Counted from the first letter of the stretch, positions 8,060-17,551 are shown. The stretch: 64,000 nucleotides of DNA from Lysinibacillus alkalisoli (GCF_014643595.1 NZ_BMJT01000001.1:62001-126000); one strand, 5' to 3'. Notes: generated by a model from the sequence alone, not told the origin. Made by a program: numbers and translations.

Positions 8060-10679
8060 GTTTTATCTCTCCTTTAGGTAACGAAAAATAAAAGATTGTG
8101 CCGTGTGGAGATGCATCACGTACACCTATCTCACCATCATGTAACGCAACAATCGTCTTACATAATGATAAACCTAAACCCAGTCCTCTTCTCGCATCTG
8201 CGGTGTACTTTTTACCTGTGATAAAAGGTTTAAAGATGGTTGACTTTGTAGCCTCATCTAAACCATGCCCATCATCTTCAACATCAATCAAAATCTGTTC
8301 CTTCACATAAGCACGTATCGTAATAGTAGATGTGGGAGGTGTGTAATGAATGGCATTATCCAATAAATTAATTAACACTTGAATGATTAAACGTGCATCA
8401 ACGACGCCAAACAACAATTCAGGTACGACTTCGTAGCGAATAGTATGCTTAGCATGATAAGAATTAGTACGTTCAATGGCTTCTTTTATTAGATCTTCAA
8501 TAAGCTCAACCTCTTTTTGTAAAGCGAGCTTTCCCTCTTCTAAACGTGACACAGCAAGTAAGTTTTCCACCATTTGTATGAGCCATTTAGCATCCATGTA
8601 AATCGCTTCACTTATAGCGTTTTGCTGAGTATGAGCTAGTTGATTAGATGACTTACGCAAAAGGTCGGCATTGCCAGCAATACTAGTTAAAGGCGTGCGC
8701 AAATCATGTGAAACAGCTCGTAGTAAATTGGCTCGTGCTTGCTCAATCGCTGCTTGTTTTTGTGCTTTTTCATTTTCTTGTTGTAAATATTCCTTTTCTA
8801 ATGCTAATGAAAAATCGTTAATCATGGCATGTAAAATGTCTTTTTCAAACGAAGGTAAGGGTTGCGCTTTGTTTAATGGAATAGCGATAATACCTAACAC
8901 TTTTTGAGTGGTGACTAACGGTACATAATATGCCTTTGCCTCAGGAAAAGTATCTGTTGTTATACCTGCGATTTGCTGATTCAATTGTACCCAATTTACC
9001 ACGCCTTGTTCATTTACATTATGTAAATCTTTTTTTACGGTTGTCGTTTGTTGTTCAGTTAATGCTAAATAAGAAACAAAGTGTGTAGTGGGTTTGTCGT
9101 CAAATACATACAATTGAATAGGTAATTCCACCAATTTGCTTAATTGTAATAAACCTTTTTGAATAAGCATCGTTTTGGTCTGTGCTTGTTGTAAAACATG
9201 ATTGGCTTCTAATAGAATTTCTGTACGATAGGCTTTTCTAACAGCCATCTCTTGTTGTGATTTAATGCGCTTCATTAAACTGGTCGTAATAAAGCCAGCA
9301 ATAAACATAATACTAAAAGTGACAGGATAGTCTTGATGATAAGCTTGAAAAGATAATTTAGGCTCAGTGAATAAAAAGTTAAATAATAATACGGCAAGTA
9401 ATGAACTAATAAAAGGCATAAATGAACTTGTTGTCCATAAAGATAAAATCACAATGCTTAAAATAAACAGTGTAATAATGTTGGCTTCACTTAACAAGTA
9501 ATGATGCACAATGAGCCCAACAACCGATGTAATACTGAAAACAACAGCCATTTTCATAAAATCAGTAGGTGTGATTTTAACGGCTGGAAGTGATAATGGC
9601 TTTTCTTTTATTTGATTTTCTTCGTCAGGTACGATGTGTAAAGCTAATTTAGGGGCTAATGTAGCAATTCGTTCACTCATAGTTAAATGAAATCGCCACC
9701 AATTTTTTCGCAAAATAGTTTTACCTACTACCAGTTTTGTCACGCCGCTTACTTTGGCGAAATTCGCTAAAGCGGCTGCAACATCATCGTCTTGAATAAC
9801 AACGATTTCGGCATGAAGTTGTTCGGCTAGTGTGATGTGTTGTTGCAACCGTTTATTAATAGAGTTAGCCTCCGTTTGTACATAAAGTGCCGTAAATTTA
9901 GCATGTAAAGCTTGGGCGAGTCTGGCTGCTGAACGAATTACTTTCGCATTGGTGGGCGAACTACTCAAGCCAACTAAAATATGCTCATCTGTCTGTGCTA
10001 TTGCTACATTCTCTTCGTATTTTTTATGATAAATGGTATCAGCCACTCGGCGTAAAGTAATCTCACGCAAGGCAATTAAATTGTCCAATGTGAAGAAGGA
10101 CTGTTGCGCTTTTTGAGCTTGTACAGGCGAATAAATTTTACCTTGTTGTAAACGTTGTAATAGCTCTTCAGGTGCGATGTCTACAATTTTAATTTGTTGT
10201 GCATGATCTAAGATTTGGTCAGGTACACGTTCTTGTACTTGTATTTTGGTAATGTCTTCTACCATATCATGCAAACTCTCAATATGTTGAATGTTTAATG
10301 TGGCGTAGACATCAATGCCATGTGCCAATAGCTCCTCAATATCTCCGTAACGTTTGCGATGTCGTTGAGTGGGGACATTAGTGTGGGCTAGCTCATCAAT
10401 TAATACAATTGCTGGTTGTCGTTTTAAAATGGCATCTAATGGTACTTCTTTAAATGATTTTCCTCGATATATCACGACTTCGGGCGGTATTACTTCAAGC
10501 CCATCTAATAACATTGTTGTATCAGGTCTAGCGTGTGGCTCAATATAACCCACAACAATGTCGACTCCCATATGTTGTAACTGGTGAGCTGCTTGTAACA
10601 TGCTATACGTTTTACCAACTCCTGCTGCATAACCTAAAAATAATTTCAAATGACCTCTCTTTTGTATAGGTTGCACCAT
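8052..10679 (-). CDS. kdpD: KdpD, potassium/turgor sensor histidine kinase
   Basis: About 875 residues in the full KdpD order: N-terminal KdpD domain with a Walker-A-like GYAAGVGKT, a universal-stress (USP) domain, four closely spaced membrane segments, a GAF-like region, then HisKA (SHDLRTPL, His near residue 658) and an HATPase domain ending DARRGLGLGLSLCKTIV. The USP domain carries SSS, exactly 20 residues, then FTALY, which is the SXS-X20-FTAXY motif reported for c-di-AMP binding by Staphylococcus aureus KdpD. The ATG at 10679 follows GAGGTG; the upstream extension of the frame has no binding site. Transcribed with kdpE, divergent from kdpFABC. Confidence 0.95.
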   Translation of the reverse strand: MVQPIQKRGHLKLFLGYAAGVGKTYSMLQAAHQLQHMGVDIVVGYIEPHARPDTTMLLDGLEVIPPEVVIYRGKSFKEVPLDAILKRQPAIVLIDELAHTNVPTQRHRKRYGDIEELLAHGIDVYATLNIQHIESLHDMVEDITKIQVQERVPDQILDHAQQIKIVDIAPEELLQRLQQGKIYSPVQAQKAQQSFFTLDNLIALREITLRRVADTIYHKKYEENVAIAQTDEHILVGLSSSPTNAKVIRSAARLAQALHAKFTALYVQTEANSINKRLQQHITLAEQLHAEIVVIQDDDVAAALANFAKVSGVTKLVVGKTILRKNWWRFHLTMSERIATLAPKLALHIVPDEENQIKEKPLSLPAVKITPTDFMKMAVVFSITSVVGLIVHHYLLSEANIITLFILSIVILSLWTTSSFMPFISSLLAVLLFNFLFTEPKLSFQAYHQDYPVTFSIMFIAGFITTSLMKRIKSQQEMAVRKAYRTEILLEANHVLQQAQTKTMLIQKGLLQLSKLVELPIQLYVFDDKPTTHFVSYLALTEQQTTTVKKDLHNVNEQGVVNWVQLNQQIAGITTDTFPEAKAYYVPLVTTQKVLGIIAIPLNKAQPLPSFEKDILHAMINDFSLALEKEYLQQENEKAQKQAAIEQARANLLRAVSHDLRTPLTSIAGNADLLRKSSNQLAHTQQNAISEAIYMDAKWLIQMVENLLAVSRLEEGKLALQKEVELIEDLIKEAIERTNSYHAKHTIRYEVVPELLFGVVDARLIIQVLINLLDNAIHYTPPTSTITIRAYVKEQILIDVEDDGHGLDEATKSTIFKPFITGKKYTADARRGLGLGLSLCKTIVALHDGEIGVRDASPHGTIFYFSLPKGEIKHE

Positions 10680-10830
10680 ACACTTCACCTCTTTCCTTGC
10701 ATTATAGCGTTTCATTTGTTTATACATACCTATCTTTATAGTTTCTTAATATGAATCATATTTTCTTAACACTACCTTTAGCGCAAAATGCGTATGCTTA
10801 AACCAAATCTGATATGGGGTGGTGTTAATA

Positions 10831-10911
10831 ATGATGGATGTCATGATGTTCATCATAGTGGTGTTAAGTTTTGCGGTGTTGTATGGCATCGTGCGATGGA
10901 GTTTTAAATAA
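10831..10911 (+). CDS. 26-residue hydrophobic small protein at the head of the kdp operon
   Basis: Short ORF starting MMDVMMFIIVVLSF and ending IVRWSFK, a single membrane segment with a basic C-terminus. A GGGGTGG ribosome binding site sits seven bases before the ATG, and the stop is 13 bp before the kdpF start. It resembles KdpF in size but not in sequence. Small membrane peptides next to KdpF occur in some Gram-positive kdp loci; I do not recognise this one. A second KdpF-like accessory of the KdpABC complex, or a leader peptide, are the main alternatives. Confidence 0.6.
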   Translation: MMDVMMFIIVVLSFAVLYGIVRWSFK

Positions 10912-10924
10912 GGAGGCGCTCAAC

Positions 10925-11002
10925 GTGTGGCTACTATTAAGTATTGTACTCTTATTATTTAGTTACTTACTATATGCTTTATTGCAACCTGAGCAGTTTT
11001 AG
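10925..11002 (+). CDS. kdpF: KdpF, small subunit of the potassium-transporting ATPase
   Basis: 25-residue single-span peptide starting at GTG, with AGGAGG eight bases upstream. The sequence WLLLSIVLLLFSYLLYALLQ followed by PEQF shows the KdpF pattern: one hydrophobic helix, then a short L-x-PE-x-F tail. KdpF stabilises the KdpABC complex in the membrane. Its stop overlaps the ribosome binding site of kdpA. It is easily missed because of its length and GTG start. Confidence 0.85.
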   Translation: MWLLLSIVLLLFSYLLYALLQPEQF

Positions 11003-11013
11003 GAGGTTATTAC

Positions 11014-12711
11014 ATGTTACAAATTACTCTTATTTTATTGGTGTATTTACCAGTAGTCCTTATTACAGGGCGTTATTTATATGCTGTAGCCATGCAAGAA
11101 AAAATGGTGATGGATAAGGTTTATCAGCCTATTGAGCATCGTATTTATCGTTTAGCTAATATTTCACAAGAGGCGATGACAGGTAAACAATATATTATTG
11201 CTTTACTCATAACCAATGCCTGCATGATTGCCATAGGCTACTTCACTTTACGTATACAGCAATGGTTATTTTTAAACCCTAATCAAATTAATAATATGGA
11301 AGCTACGTTATCCTTTAATACCATTATATCGTTTATGACAAACACTAATTTACAACATTATAGTGGTGAGTCTGGATTAACTTATTTATCTCAAATGCTT
11401 GTCATTATCTTTATGATGTTTACGTCGGCTGCCACAGGTTATGCCGTGTGTATGGCATTTTGTAAAAGATTGATTGCTAAAACAGATACGATAGGAAATT
11501 TTTATGTTGATTTTGTCCGTGTCATTATTCGAGTATTATTACCATTAGCTTTTTTAGTAGGATTACTACTCGTTTGGCAAGGCACACCGCAAACAGTACA
11601 GCAAAATGTGACGCTAACTACGATTGAAGGAACAAGCCAAGATATCGCATTAGGGCCTGTAGCATCTCTTGAGTCAATTAAGCATTTAGGCACGAATGGT
11701 GGTGGTTTCTTTGGTGCAAACTCCAGTACACCATTTGAAAACCCGACAGTTATTTCTAATATGATTGAGATGCTTGCCATGATGTTATTGCCTGGTGCCT
11801 GTGTTGTGGTATTTGGTTTACTCGTTGCTAAACGCTTTCAACACCAAAGGGCATGGCTCGGTAAACAGGGAACTACGATTTTTGCTGCAATGTCCGTGTT
11901 ATTTCTAGCAGGCTTATTAATTGTCTATTTTGCAGAGCAACAAGGCAATCCAATGATTGATGAGTTAGGTATTGCGCAACAAGGCAGTATGGAAGGTAAA
12001 GAGACGCGATTTGGTATTGAGCAATCGGCATTATTTACTACGGTTACGACAGCTTTTACTACAGGGACGGTTAACAATATGCACGATAGTTTAACCCCTG
12101 TAGGCGGTTTAGTACCGCTATTTAATATGATGTTAAATGTAGTATTTGGCGGCATTGGTGTAGGTTTAATGAATATGATGATGTACGTATTATTAGCTAT
12201 CTTCATTGCTTGTTTAATGATTGGGAGGACGCCACAGTTTTTAGGTAAAAAGATTGAGCAAAAAGAAATGAAATTTATGGCACTAAGTATTTTAATACAT
12301 CCCGTCTTAATTTTAGGCTTTTCTGCATTCGCTGTTATGACAAGTGCAGGTATAGCAGGAGTTACTAATCCAGGTGCTCATGGTTTATCACAAATATTGT
12401 ATGAATACGCTTCATCAGCCGCAAATAATGGCTCTGGCTTTGAAGGTTTAGCAGATAATAGTACATTTTGGAATGTTACTACAGGGTTAGTGATGTTCTT
12501 TGGGCGCTATCTCACAATGATTTTACAATTGGCCATTGCAAGTTTGTTAGCGAATAAGGCAATTAATGCAGAGTCCGTTGGTACGTTACAGACGGATACA
12601 CCAACATTCACAATTTTTTTAGTGGCGATTGTTGTATTAATTGGGGCATTAACTTTTTTACCAGCTCTTGCTTTAGGCCCAATAACAGAACAGTTACTTA
12701 TGTTTGGATAG
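11014..12711 (+). CDS. kdpA: KdpA, potassium-binding and translocating subunit
   Basis: 565-residue channel-like membrane subunit of the K+-ATPase, close to the family length (about 557-565). The four selectivity-filter loops are visible: the TNLQHYSGESGLTYLSQM region, TNGGGFFGANSSTPFENP, TGTVNNMHDSLTPVGG, and SSAANNGSGFEGLADNS. K+ bound here is moved through the KdpA-KdpB tunnel. AGGAGG lies seven bases before the ATG. First large gene of kdpFABC; kdpB follows 13 bp later. Confidence 0.97.
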   Translation: MLQITLILLVYLPVVLITGRYLYAVAMQEKMVMDKVYQPIEHRIYRLANISQEAMTGKQYIIALLITNACMIAIGYFTLRIQQWLFLNPNQINNMEATLSFNTIISFMTNTNLQHYSGESGLTYLSQMLVIIFMMFTSAATGYAVCMAFCKRLIAKTDTIGNFYVDFVRVIIRVLLPLAFLVGLLLVWQGTPQTVQQNVTLTTIEGTSQDIALGPVASLESIKHLGTNGGGFFGANSSTPFENPTVISNMIEMLAMMLLPGACVVVFGLLVAKRFQHQRAWLGKQGTTIFAAMSVLFLAGLLIVYFAEQQGNPMIDELGIAQQGSMEGKETRFGIEQSALFTTVTTAFTTGTVNNMHDSLTPVGGLVPLFNMMLNVVFGGIGVGLMNMMMYVLLAIFIACLMIGRTPQFLGKKIEQKEMKFMALSILIHPVLILGFSAFAVMTSAGIAGVTNPGAHGLSQILYEYASSAANNGSGFEGLADNSTFWNVTTGLVMFFGRYLTMILQLAIASLLANKAINAESVGTLQTDTPTFTIFLVAIVVLIGALTFLPALALGPITEQLLMFG

Positions 12712-12724
12712 GGAGTGAATAATA

Positions 12725-14731
12725 ATGAATACACAAAAGATGATACGCCAAGCGAGCATAGCTGCCTGTAAAAAATTAAATCCTCTATATTTGATGAAAA
12801 ACCCTGTGATGTTTGTAGTGGCAATTGGTTTTATATTAGTAGTTGTTTTAACGATGTTTCCTACTATGTTTGGTGAGAGTAGTCGATTATTTAATGCAAG
12901 TGTAGCTAGTATTTTATTCATTACGATTTGGTTTTCTAATTTTGCAGAGTCTATTGCAGAAGGGCGTGGCAGAGCTCAAGTACAAACACTTAAACAAACA
13001 AAAACAACTACGAAAGCTACCCGCATTTTAGCAGATGGCACAGAACAAATGGTACAAGCAGAGCAATTACAAAAAGGTGATCTTGTTATTGTGAGAGCAG
13101 GCGAGACGATCCCAAATGATGGTGAAGTAGTAGAGGGGATTGCTACCGTTGACGAATCTGCAATTACAGGTGAGTCAGCTCCTGTTGTAAAAGAGCGTAG
13201 CGGTGATTTCTCTTCTGTGACAGGTGGCACAGTTGTGACAAGTGACTGGTTGAAAATTGAGATTACATCTATGCCAGGGGACTCATTCCTAGATAAGATG
13301 ATACGCCTTATTGAAGGAGCGAGCCGTCAAAAAACCCCGAATGAAATTGCTTTGAATACTTTGTTAGTCAGTCTAACAATTATTTTTTTACTAGTAGTTG
13401 TCACATTATTACCAATGGCAAATTATTTAAATATCTCTCTATCCGTGGCAACATTAATTGCATTGACAGTATGTTTAATCCCAACAACCATTGGTGGCTT
13501 ATTATCAGCAATTGGTATTGCAGGGATGGACCGTGTCACTAAATTTAATGTTATTGCTATGTCAGGCAAGGCTGTAGAAGCTAGTGGTGATGTGGACACT
13601 TTAATTTTAGATAAAACAGGAACCATCACATATGGCAATCGCATGGCAACAGCATTTTTGCCAGTCCAAGGTGTAACAGCACAAGAATTAATGGAGATGG
13701 CTTGGCTGAGTTCCTTAGCTGATGAAACACCTGAAGGAAAGTCAATTATTACATTGGCTGAACAACAAGGTGTTGACCAAATAAATAAACATCACATTCT
13801 ACAAACGGCTACAGTTATTCCGTTTACAGCACAAACTAGAATGAGTGGTGTTGATTTGGCTGAGGGTTTACAAGTAAGAAAAGGATCCTATGATGCCATG
13901 ATAAAAATGGCTACTCACGTTCCTAACGATTTAGAAGAGGTAGTAAAACAAGTATCTTCGGTGGGGGGTACACCTTTAGTTGTTATGAGGGGGCGACAAT
14001 TATTAGGTGTTATTTACTTAAAAGATATTGTAAAAGAAGGATTGAAAGAGCGTTTTGCTCAGCTGAGAGCAATGGGTATTAAAACCATCATGTGTACAGG
14101 TGATAATCCATTAACAGCAGCAGCTATTGCTCAAGAAGCTGGAGTAGACGGTTTTATTGCAGAGAGTAGACCAGAAGATAAGATTGCGGTAATAAAAGCG
14201 GAACAAGCACTTGGTAAGGTTGTGGCAATGACAGGTGATGGAACAAATGATGCACCAGCCTTGGCACAAGCAAACGTAGGGTTGGCTATGAATTCGGGTA
14301 CAAACGCAGCAAAAGAGGCAGCCAACATGGTCGATTTAGATTCCGACCCTACTAAAATTATTGAGGTAGTGGAGATTGGTAAACAATTGTTAATGACAAG
14401 AGGGGCATTAACAACTTTTAGTATAGCTAATGATGTGGCTAAATATTTTGCGATTATCCCTGCTATGTTAATGGTTGCCATCCCACAAATGAAGACATTA
14501 AATATTATGCATTTACATTCCCCTACAAGTGCGATTATATCTGCCTTATTATTTAATGCTCTTATTATTCCATTACTCATACCTATTGCTATGAAGGGTG
14601 TACGTTATCAGCCAATGAATGCGAATCATTTATTAAATCGTAATTTACTAATTTATGGTTTAGGTGGGATGGTGATTCCCTTTATCGGAATTAAAATCAT
14701 CGATTTAGTCATTACACCATTAATAAGTTAG
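12725..14731 (+). CDS. kdpB: KdpB, catalytic P-type ATPase subunit
   Basis: P-type ATPase of 668 residues. The actuator motif TGES is near residue 140, the phosphorylation motif DKTGT has its Asp near residue 296, and the hinge motif [10 protein letters not shown] is in the C-terminal part. The N-terminal membrane segment starts after the KKLNP and MFVVAIGF residues normal for KdpB. ATP hydrolysis here drives high-affinity K+ import. Ser162, the inhibitory phosphorylation site in E. coli KdpB, lies in the same TGES region that is conserved here. GGGAGTG precedes the ATG. Flanked by kdpA and kdpC in the standard order. Confidence 0.97.
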   Translation: MNTQKMIRQASIAACKKLNPLYLMKNPVMFVVAIGFILVVVLTMFPTMFGESSRLFNASVASILFITIWFSNFAESIAEGRGRAQVQTLKQTKTTTKATRILADGTEQMVQAEQLQKGDLVIVRAGETIPNDGEVVEGIATVDESAITGESAPVVKERSGDFSSVTGGTVVTSDWLKIEITSMPGDSFLDKMIRLIEGASRQKTPNEIALNTLLVSLTIIFLLVVVTLLPMANYLNISLSVATLIALTVCLIPTTIGGLLSAIGIAGMDRVTKFNVIAMSGKAVEASGDVDTLILDKTGTITYGNRMATAFLPVQGVTAQELMEMAWLSSLADETPEGKSIITLAEQQGVDQINKHHILQTATVIPFTAQTRMSGVDLAEGLQVRKGSYDAMIKMATHVPNDLEEVVKQVSSVGGTPLVVMRGRQLLGVIYLKDIVKEGLKERFAQLRAMGIKTIMCTGDNPLTAAAIAQEAGVDGFIAESRPEDKIAVIKAEQALGKVVAMTGDGTNDAPALAQANVGLAMNSGTNAAKEAANMVDLDSDPTKIIEVVEIGKQLLMTRGALTTFSIANDVAKYFAIIPAMLMVAIPQMKTLNIMHLHSPTSAIISALLFNALIIPLLIPIAMKGVRYQPMNANHLLNRNLLIYGLGGMVIPFIGIKIIDLVITPLIS

Positions 14732-14742
14732 GAGGCCTCATT

Positions 14743-15345
14743 ATGAAAAAATTATTATCGCCATTATTATTAGCTGTTATTATGCTAGTCATTTGTGGAT
14801 TAATGTATCCACTCTTGATGACTGGCGTGGCACAGGTGGTGTTTCCCTATCAAGCGAATGGCAGCATGATAAAAGAAGGTGACAAGCCGATTGCCTCTGC
14901 TTTAATAGGGCAACAATATACAGCACCTTATTATTTACAAGGGCGCGTCTCAGCAGTGCATTATAATACGTATACAAATCTAGCGGATTTTGCGGGTGTG
15001 GCATCTGGCTCATTTAATTACGCACCTTCAAATCCAGCATTGCAAGAACGAATGACAGCAGATATTGCCAAATTCTTAGCGCAAAATCCAACTGTTAAAA
15101 GAGCGGATATTCCTGCAGAATTAATGACAGCGTCTGGCTCAGGATTAGACCCACACATTACAGTAGCGAGTGCTAACATACAAGTGCCACGTATTGTAAA
15201 AGCAAGTGGTCTTAGTACAACAGAAGTACAGCAAATTATAGAGGCTAATACAACAAATAAAGAGTTTGGTATATTTGGACAGGTTACGGTAAATGTTGTC
15301 ACAGCAAATCTCGCAATTAAGGCAGCCATGGCTCAAAATAGTTAA
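14743..15345 (+). CDS. kdpC: KdpC, accessory subunit of the potassium-transporting ATPase
   Basis: 200 residues with one N-terminal membrane anchor (residues 5-30) and an extracellular domain bearing the family motifs SALIGQ, YFQGR-like YYLQGRVSA, SGSGLDPHI and the C-terminal VNVVTANLAI. It raises the K+/ATP affinity of the complex. AGGAGG is eight bases before the ATG, and it starts 11 bp after kdpB. It is the last recognisable gene of the operon. Confidence 0.96.
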   Translation: MKKLLSPLLLAVIMLVICGLMYPLLMTGVAQVVFPYQANGSMIKEGDKPIASALIGQQYTAPYYLQGRVSAVHYNTYTNLADFAGVASGSFNYAPSNPALQERMTADIAKFLAQNPTVKRADIPAELMTASGSGLDPHITVASANIQVPRIVKASGLSTTEVQQIIEANTTNKEFGIFGQVTVNVVTANLAIKAAMAQNS

Positions 15346-15437
15346 CTAGCTATATAACCGCTTTTAAAGATAAAAAAACATAAAAGAGGAGGTTGTCACA
15401 TCTCAGTCATATGAAAGCGTCAAACATATGAACACTT

Positions 15438-15453
15438 TGTGAAAAGACTCACA
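15438..15453 (+). promoter_or_regulatory. Crp/Fnr-family palindrome
   Basis: TGTGA-AAAGAC-TCACA is a perfect match to the TGTGA-N6-TCACA consensus of Crp/Fnr-family regulators (Fnr of Bacillus, ArcR of Staphylococcus). It sits about 105 bp before a 41-codon ORF and about 29 bp before a TATACT hexamer. With TTT/AAA flanks it could also act as a weak kdp terminator. Confidence 0.5.
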
Positions 15454-15557
15454 AAACACTTTTCTTTTTTCAAAAAGAGCGTATACTCTGATGTATAACA
15501 AAGATATTTAAAAATGCTTTGTATTAGTACACAAAATACATTTTAAAGGAGCGTTTA

Positions 15558-15683
15558 ATGATGTGGGTTGTAACTGTATTTGATCAAAACACTTACCGTA
15601 TGTTTGAATACCAAACTAAAGCTGAGGCAACAAACTGCTTAAGCCGTTTTTCACAAACTGCTATGCTTTCATACACAAAATAA
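15558..15683 (+). CDS. 41-residue small protein of unknown function
   Basis: Short ORF reading MMWVVTVFDQNTYRMFEYQT, continuing to a C-terminal SYTK. AAAGGAG at 15545-15551 is six or nine bases before two adjacent ATGs. It is soluble and mixed in composition, with a beta-strand/helix pattern (WVVTVFD, then a helix with KAEATNCLSRF). It has its own strong terminator 28 bp downstream, which together with the binding site and the Crp/Fnr-type palindrome upstream argues for a real monocistronic gene. I do not recognise the family. Confidence 0.65.
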   Translation: MMWVVTVFDQNTYRMFEYQTKAEATNCLSRFSQTAMLSYTK

Positions 15684-15711
15684 AACATCCTTTATCGATA
15701 AAGCTTGATTT

Positions 15712-15760
15712 ACCCTAAGGTTGGCACATTGTAATATGTGTCAAATCCTTAGGGTTTTTG
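15712..15760 (+). terminator. intrinsic terminator of the 41-codon gene
   Basis: Stem ACCCTAAGG / CCTTAGGGT, extended inward by TTGGCACAT / ATGTGTCAA, is followed by a T-run. Confidence 0.88.
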
Positions 15761-16132
15761 TGTGAGTGGCATCTTTTTATGTTAATAATAATTTTTCTGC
15801 TTCTTGGGTGTCTAGACACTTCATCATCCACATTTTAGTCTACAGTACATATAACGCTAGTAAATAAAATAAGCAGCATTTATAAGACCCTTGTGCATAA
15901 CGTTATCAAACGGATAAATGCTTATCACGTAGATGTCGAGGGGTAGTAGGCTGATCATATTGAATCGTTGCCACATACGTGTTTACTCACATATAGATAA
16001 CCTCCTGTTATAATGGTTTAAAGGAATTGACGCGCTTGAAATTGATAAATTGCGGCAATTATTACAGCAAGTGAAGTTGCTTATTCATACGAAACAAGCC
16101 ATAGTGATTCAAGAGAAATAGGAGGTGAACCG
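15761..16132. other. gene-poor intergenic region
   Basis: No gene with a start codon and binding site is seen. On the plus strand the right part holds an extended -10 promoter (16006-16014) and a frame from about 16022 to 16121 that is open but has no acceptable start codon. The left 240 bp show only AT-rich sequence without hairpins of note. Confidence 0.5.
16006..16014 (+). promoter_or_regulatory. extended -10 promoter before nadX
   Basis: TGT-TATAAT is a perfect extended -10 element; no good -35 is seen. The predicted transcript starts near 16021 and reads into nadX. Confidence 0.55.
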
Positions 16133-16903
16133 ATGAATATTGGCATAATTGGTGCAGGTGCTATCGCACAGTTTTTACTGCAACAACTACATCATGAAAC
16201 ATGTTCTCATATGCGCGTGACAAGCGTTTATGTGAGAGACCGAGCGAAATATGAGATGTTACAGGAGAAGTATGACATTGAGTTGTATACGGATTTATCG
16301 TCCTTTCTTTCGTCTCCCATTGATGTGGTAGTTGAGGCAGCCAATGTGGACGCTGTAAAAGAAATGATGCCTGCTGTACTACAACAAAAGCCCATGATTG
16401 TCATTAGTGTAGGGGCATTAGTAGACGAGCAGATGGTGCAATGTATACAACAGAGTGCTTATCAAGTGTATTTGCCATCAGGCGCGATTGGTGGCTTAGA
16501 TTTATTGCAAAATGCTCAAATATTAGGGCAAGTAGAGCGTGTCGCACTTACAACACGTAAGCCTGCTCAATCGTTAATTAAAGATTCGATCGTAACAGAG
16601 GCACGTGTTATTTTTACAGGCACAGCTACACAGGCAATTAAAAAATTCCCTAAAAATATGAATGTATCTATTGTACTCGCATTAGCAGGTATTGGCTTTG
16701 ATCAAACAAAAGTTACAATTATTGCTGACCCACATATTACAAAAAATATTCATTGTATGGAGATTACAGGTGACTTTGGTGAAGCTAGTTTTACGATTAA
16801 AAATAATGCCTTACCTCAAAACCCTAAAACAAGCTATTTAGCGGCACTTAGTGTGTTAGGTACATTAACAAGAATGGAGAATACTTTTACTATTGGTGGG
16901 TAA
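16133..16903 (+). CDS. nadX: L-aspartate dehydrogenase (NadX type)
   Basis: 256 residues with an N-terminal Rossmann motif (GIIGAGAIAQFLLQQL), the helix VVEAANVDAVKEMMP, the SVGALVDE turn, and the central LPSGAIGGLDLL segment typical of archaeal/bacterial aspartate dehydrogenases. The C-terminal domain has NMNVSIVLALAGIGFDQTKV and a final strand. The enzyme oxidises aspartate to iminoaspartate, which can feed quinolinate and NAD synthesis. No nadA or nadC is nearby, so a role in NAD synthesis is inferred only from the family. AGGAGGTG is about five bases before the ATG. The YfiT-like gene follows 48 bp later. Confidence 0.85.
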   Translation: MNIGIIGAGAIAQFLLQQLHHETCSHMRVTSVYVRDRAKYEMLQEKYDIELYTDLSSFLSSPIDVVVEAANVDAVKEMMPAVLQQKPMIVISVGALVDEQMVQCIQQSAYQVYLPSGAIGGLDLLQNAQILGQVERVALTTRKPAQSLIKDSIVTEARVIFTGTATQAIKKFPKNMNVSIVLALAGIGFDQTKVTIIADPHITKNIHCMEITGDFGEASFTIKNNALPQNPKTSYLAALSVLGTLTRMENTFTIGG

Positions 16904-16951
16904 AAAAGTGTAATGGTACAATTTAAAAAAGTATAAAGGGGTGTGGAAAAG

Positions 16952-17458
16952 ATGGATGTAAAGTTTCCAATTGGTGCATTATATGTACCACCGCAAGTGA
17001 CAACAGAGGATGTAACAAAATGGTTAGAGCAAATTGCCACATATGCTGGGCGTTTAGAAGAGACGGTGGGTAATTTAGATGATGTTGCTTTAAATAAAAC
17101 CTATCGTGAAGGTGCTTGGAATGTACGTCAACTTGTTCATCATATTGCCGATTCTCAACTTAATATGTATCAGCGTTTAAAATTAGCTTTAACAGAGGAC
17201 AAGCCAACCGTACCAGCTTTTAATGAAGAAAAATGGGCGATTCAACCTGATACAATGTTACCTGTGTATAGCTCTATACAAATGTTAGCGGGTATAAATG
17301 TACGCATTGTAGCATTAGCTCAAACATTGACACCAAGCGAGTGGCAACGTACATTCATTCATGCTACGGATGGTGAGATCACGGTAGCTTCTAAATTAGC
17401 AAAACTAGCATGGCATGAGGAGCATCATCTGGCGCATATTCAAACCGCTTTGCAATAA
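16952..17458 (+). CDS. yfiT: DinB/YfiT-family metal-dependent (bacillithiol) transferase-like protein
   Basis: 168 residues forming a four-helix DinB fold. The three metal-ligand histidines typical of YfiT are visible: VRQLVHHIADSQ near residue 60 and HEEHHLAHIQ at the C-terminus. The family N-terminus (FPIGALYVPPQVT) and the EEKWAIQPD segment match B. subtilis YfiT, a nickel-binding protein placed with bacillithiol-dependent transferases. A GTG three codons upstream is too close to the AAAGGGG site, so ATG 16952 is chosen. The substrate is not known. Confidence 0.88.
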   Translation: MDVKFPIGALYVPPQVTTEDVTKWLEQIATYAGRLEETVGNLDDVALNKTYREGAWNVRQLVHHIADSQLNMYQRLKLALTEDKPTVPAFNEEKWAIQPDTMLPVYSSIQMLAGINVRIVALAQTLTPSEWQRTFIHATDGEITVASKLAKLAWHEEHHLAHIQTALQ

Positions 17459-17500
17459 TCACCAAACTGTGATGAAGTAACTGTATTAGCACTATTATAA

Positions 17501-17540
17501 AAATAAGGCTCAGACAATTAATTGTCTGAGCCTTATTTTA
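17501..17540. terminator. bidirectional intrinsic terminator
   Basis: A near-perfect palindrome (arms AAATAAGGCTCAGACAAT and its complement) serves both the YfiT-like gene and dctR, which converge here. Confidence 0.9.
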
Positions 17541-17551
17541 TAGAGTCATTT

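Noticed and set aside
10680-10830. c-di-AMP (ydaO) riboswitch or potassium riboswitch before kdp
   Set aside because: Only about 90-150 bp are available and no matching core motifs are seen.
14131-14580. 149-codon minus-strand open frame inside kdpB
   Set aside because: kdpB is complete with all P-type motifs; the antisense frame lacks a binding site.
15794-15850. 18-codon minus-strand frame starting MWMMKCLDTQEAEKLLLT
   Set aside because: Protein-like but no ribosome binding site, no upstream continuation and no neighbours on that strand; could be chance.
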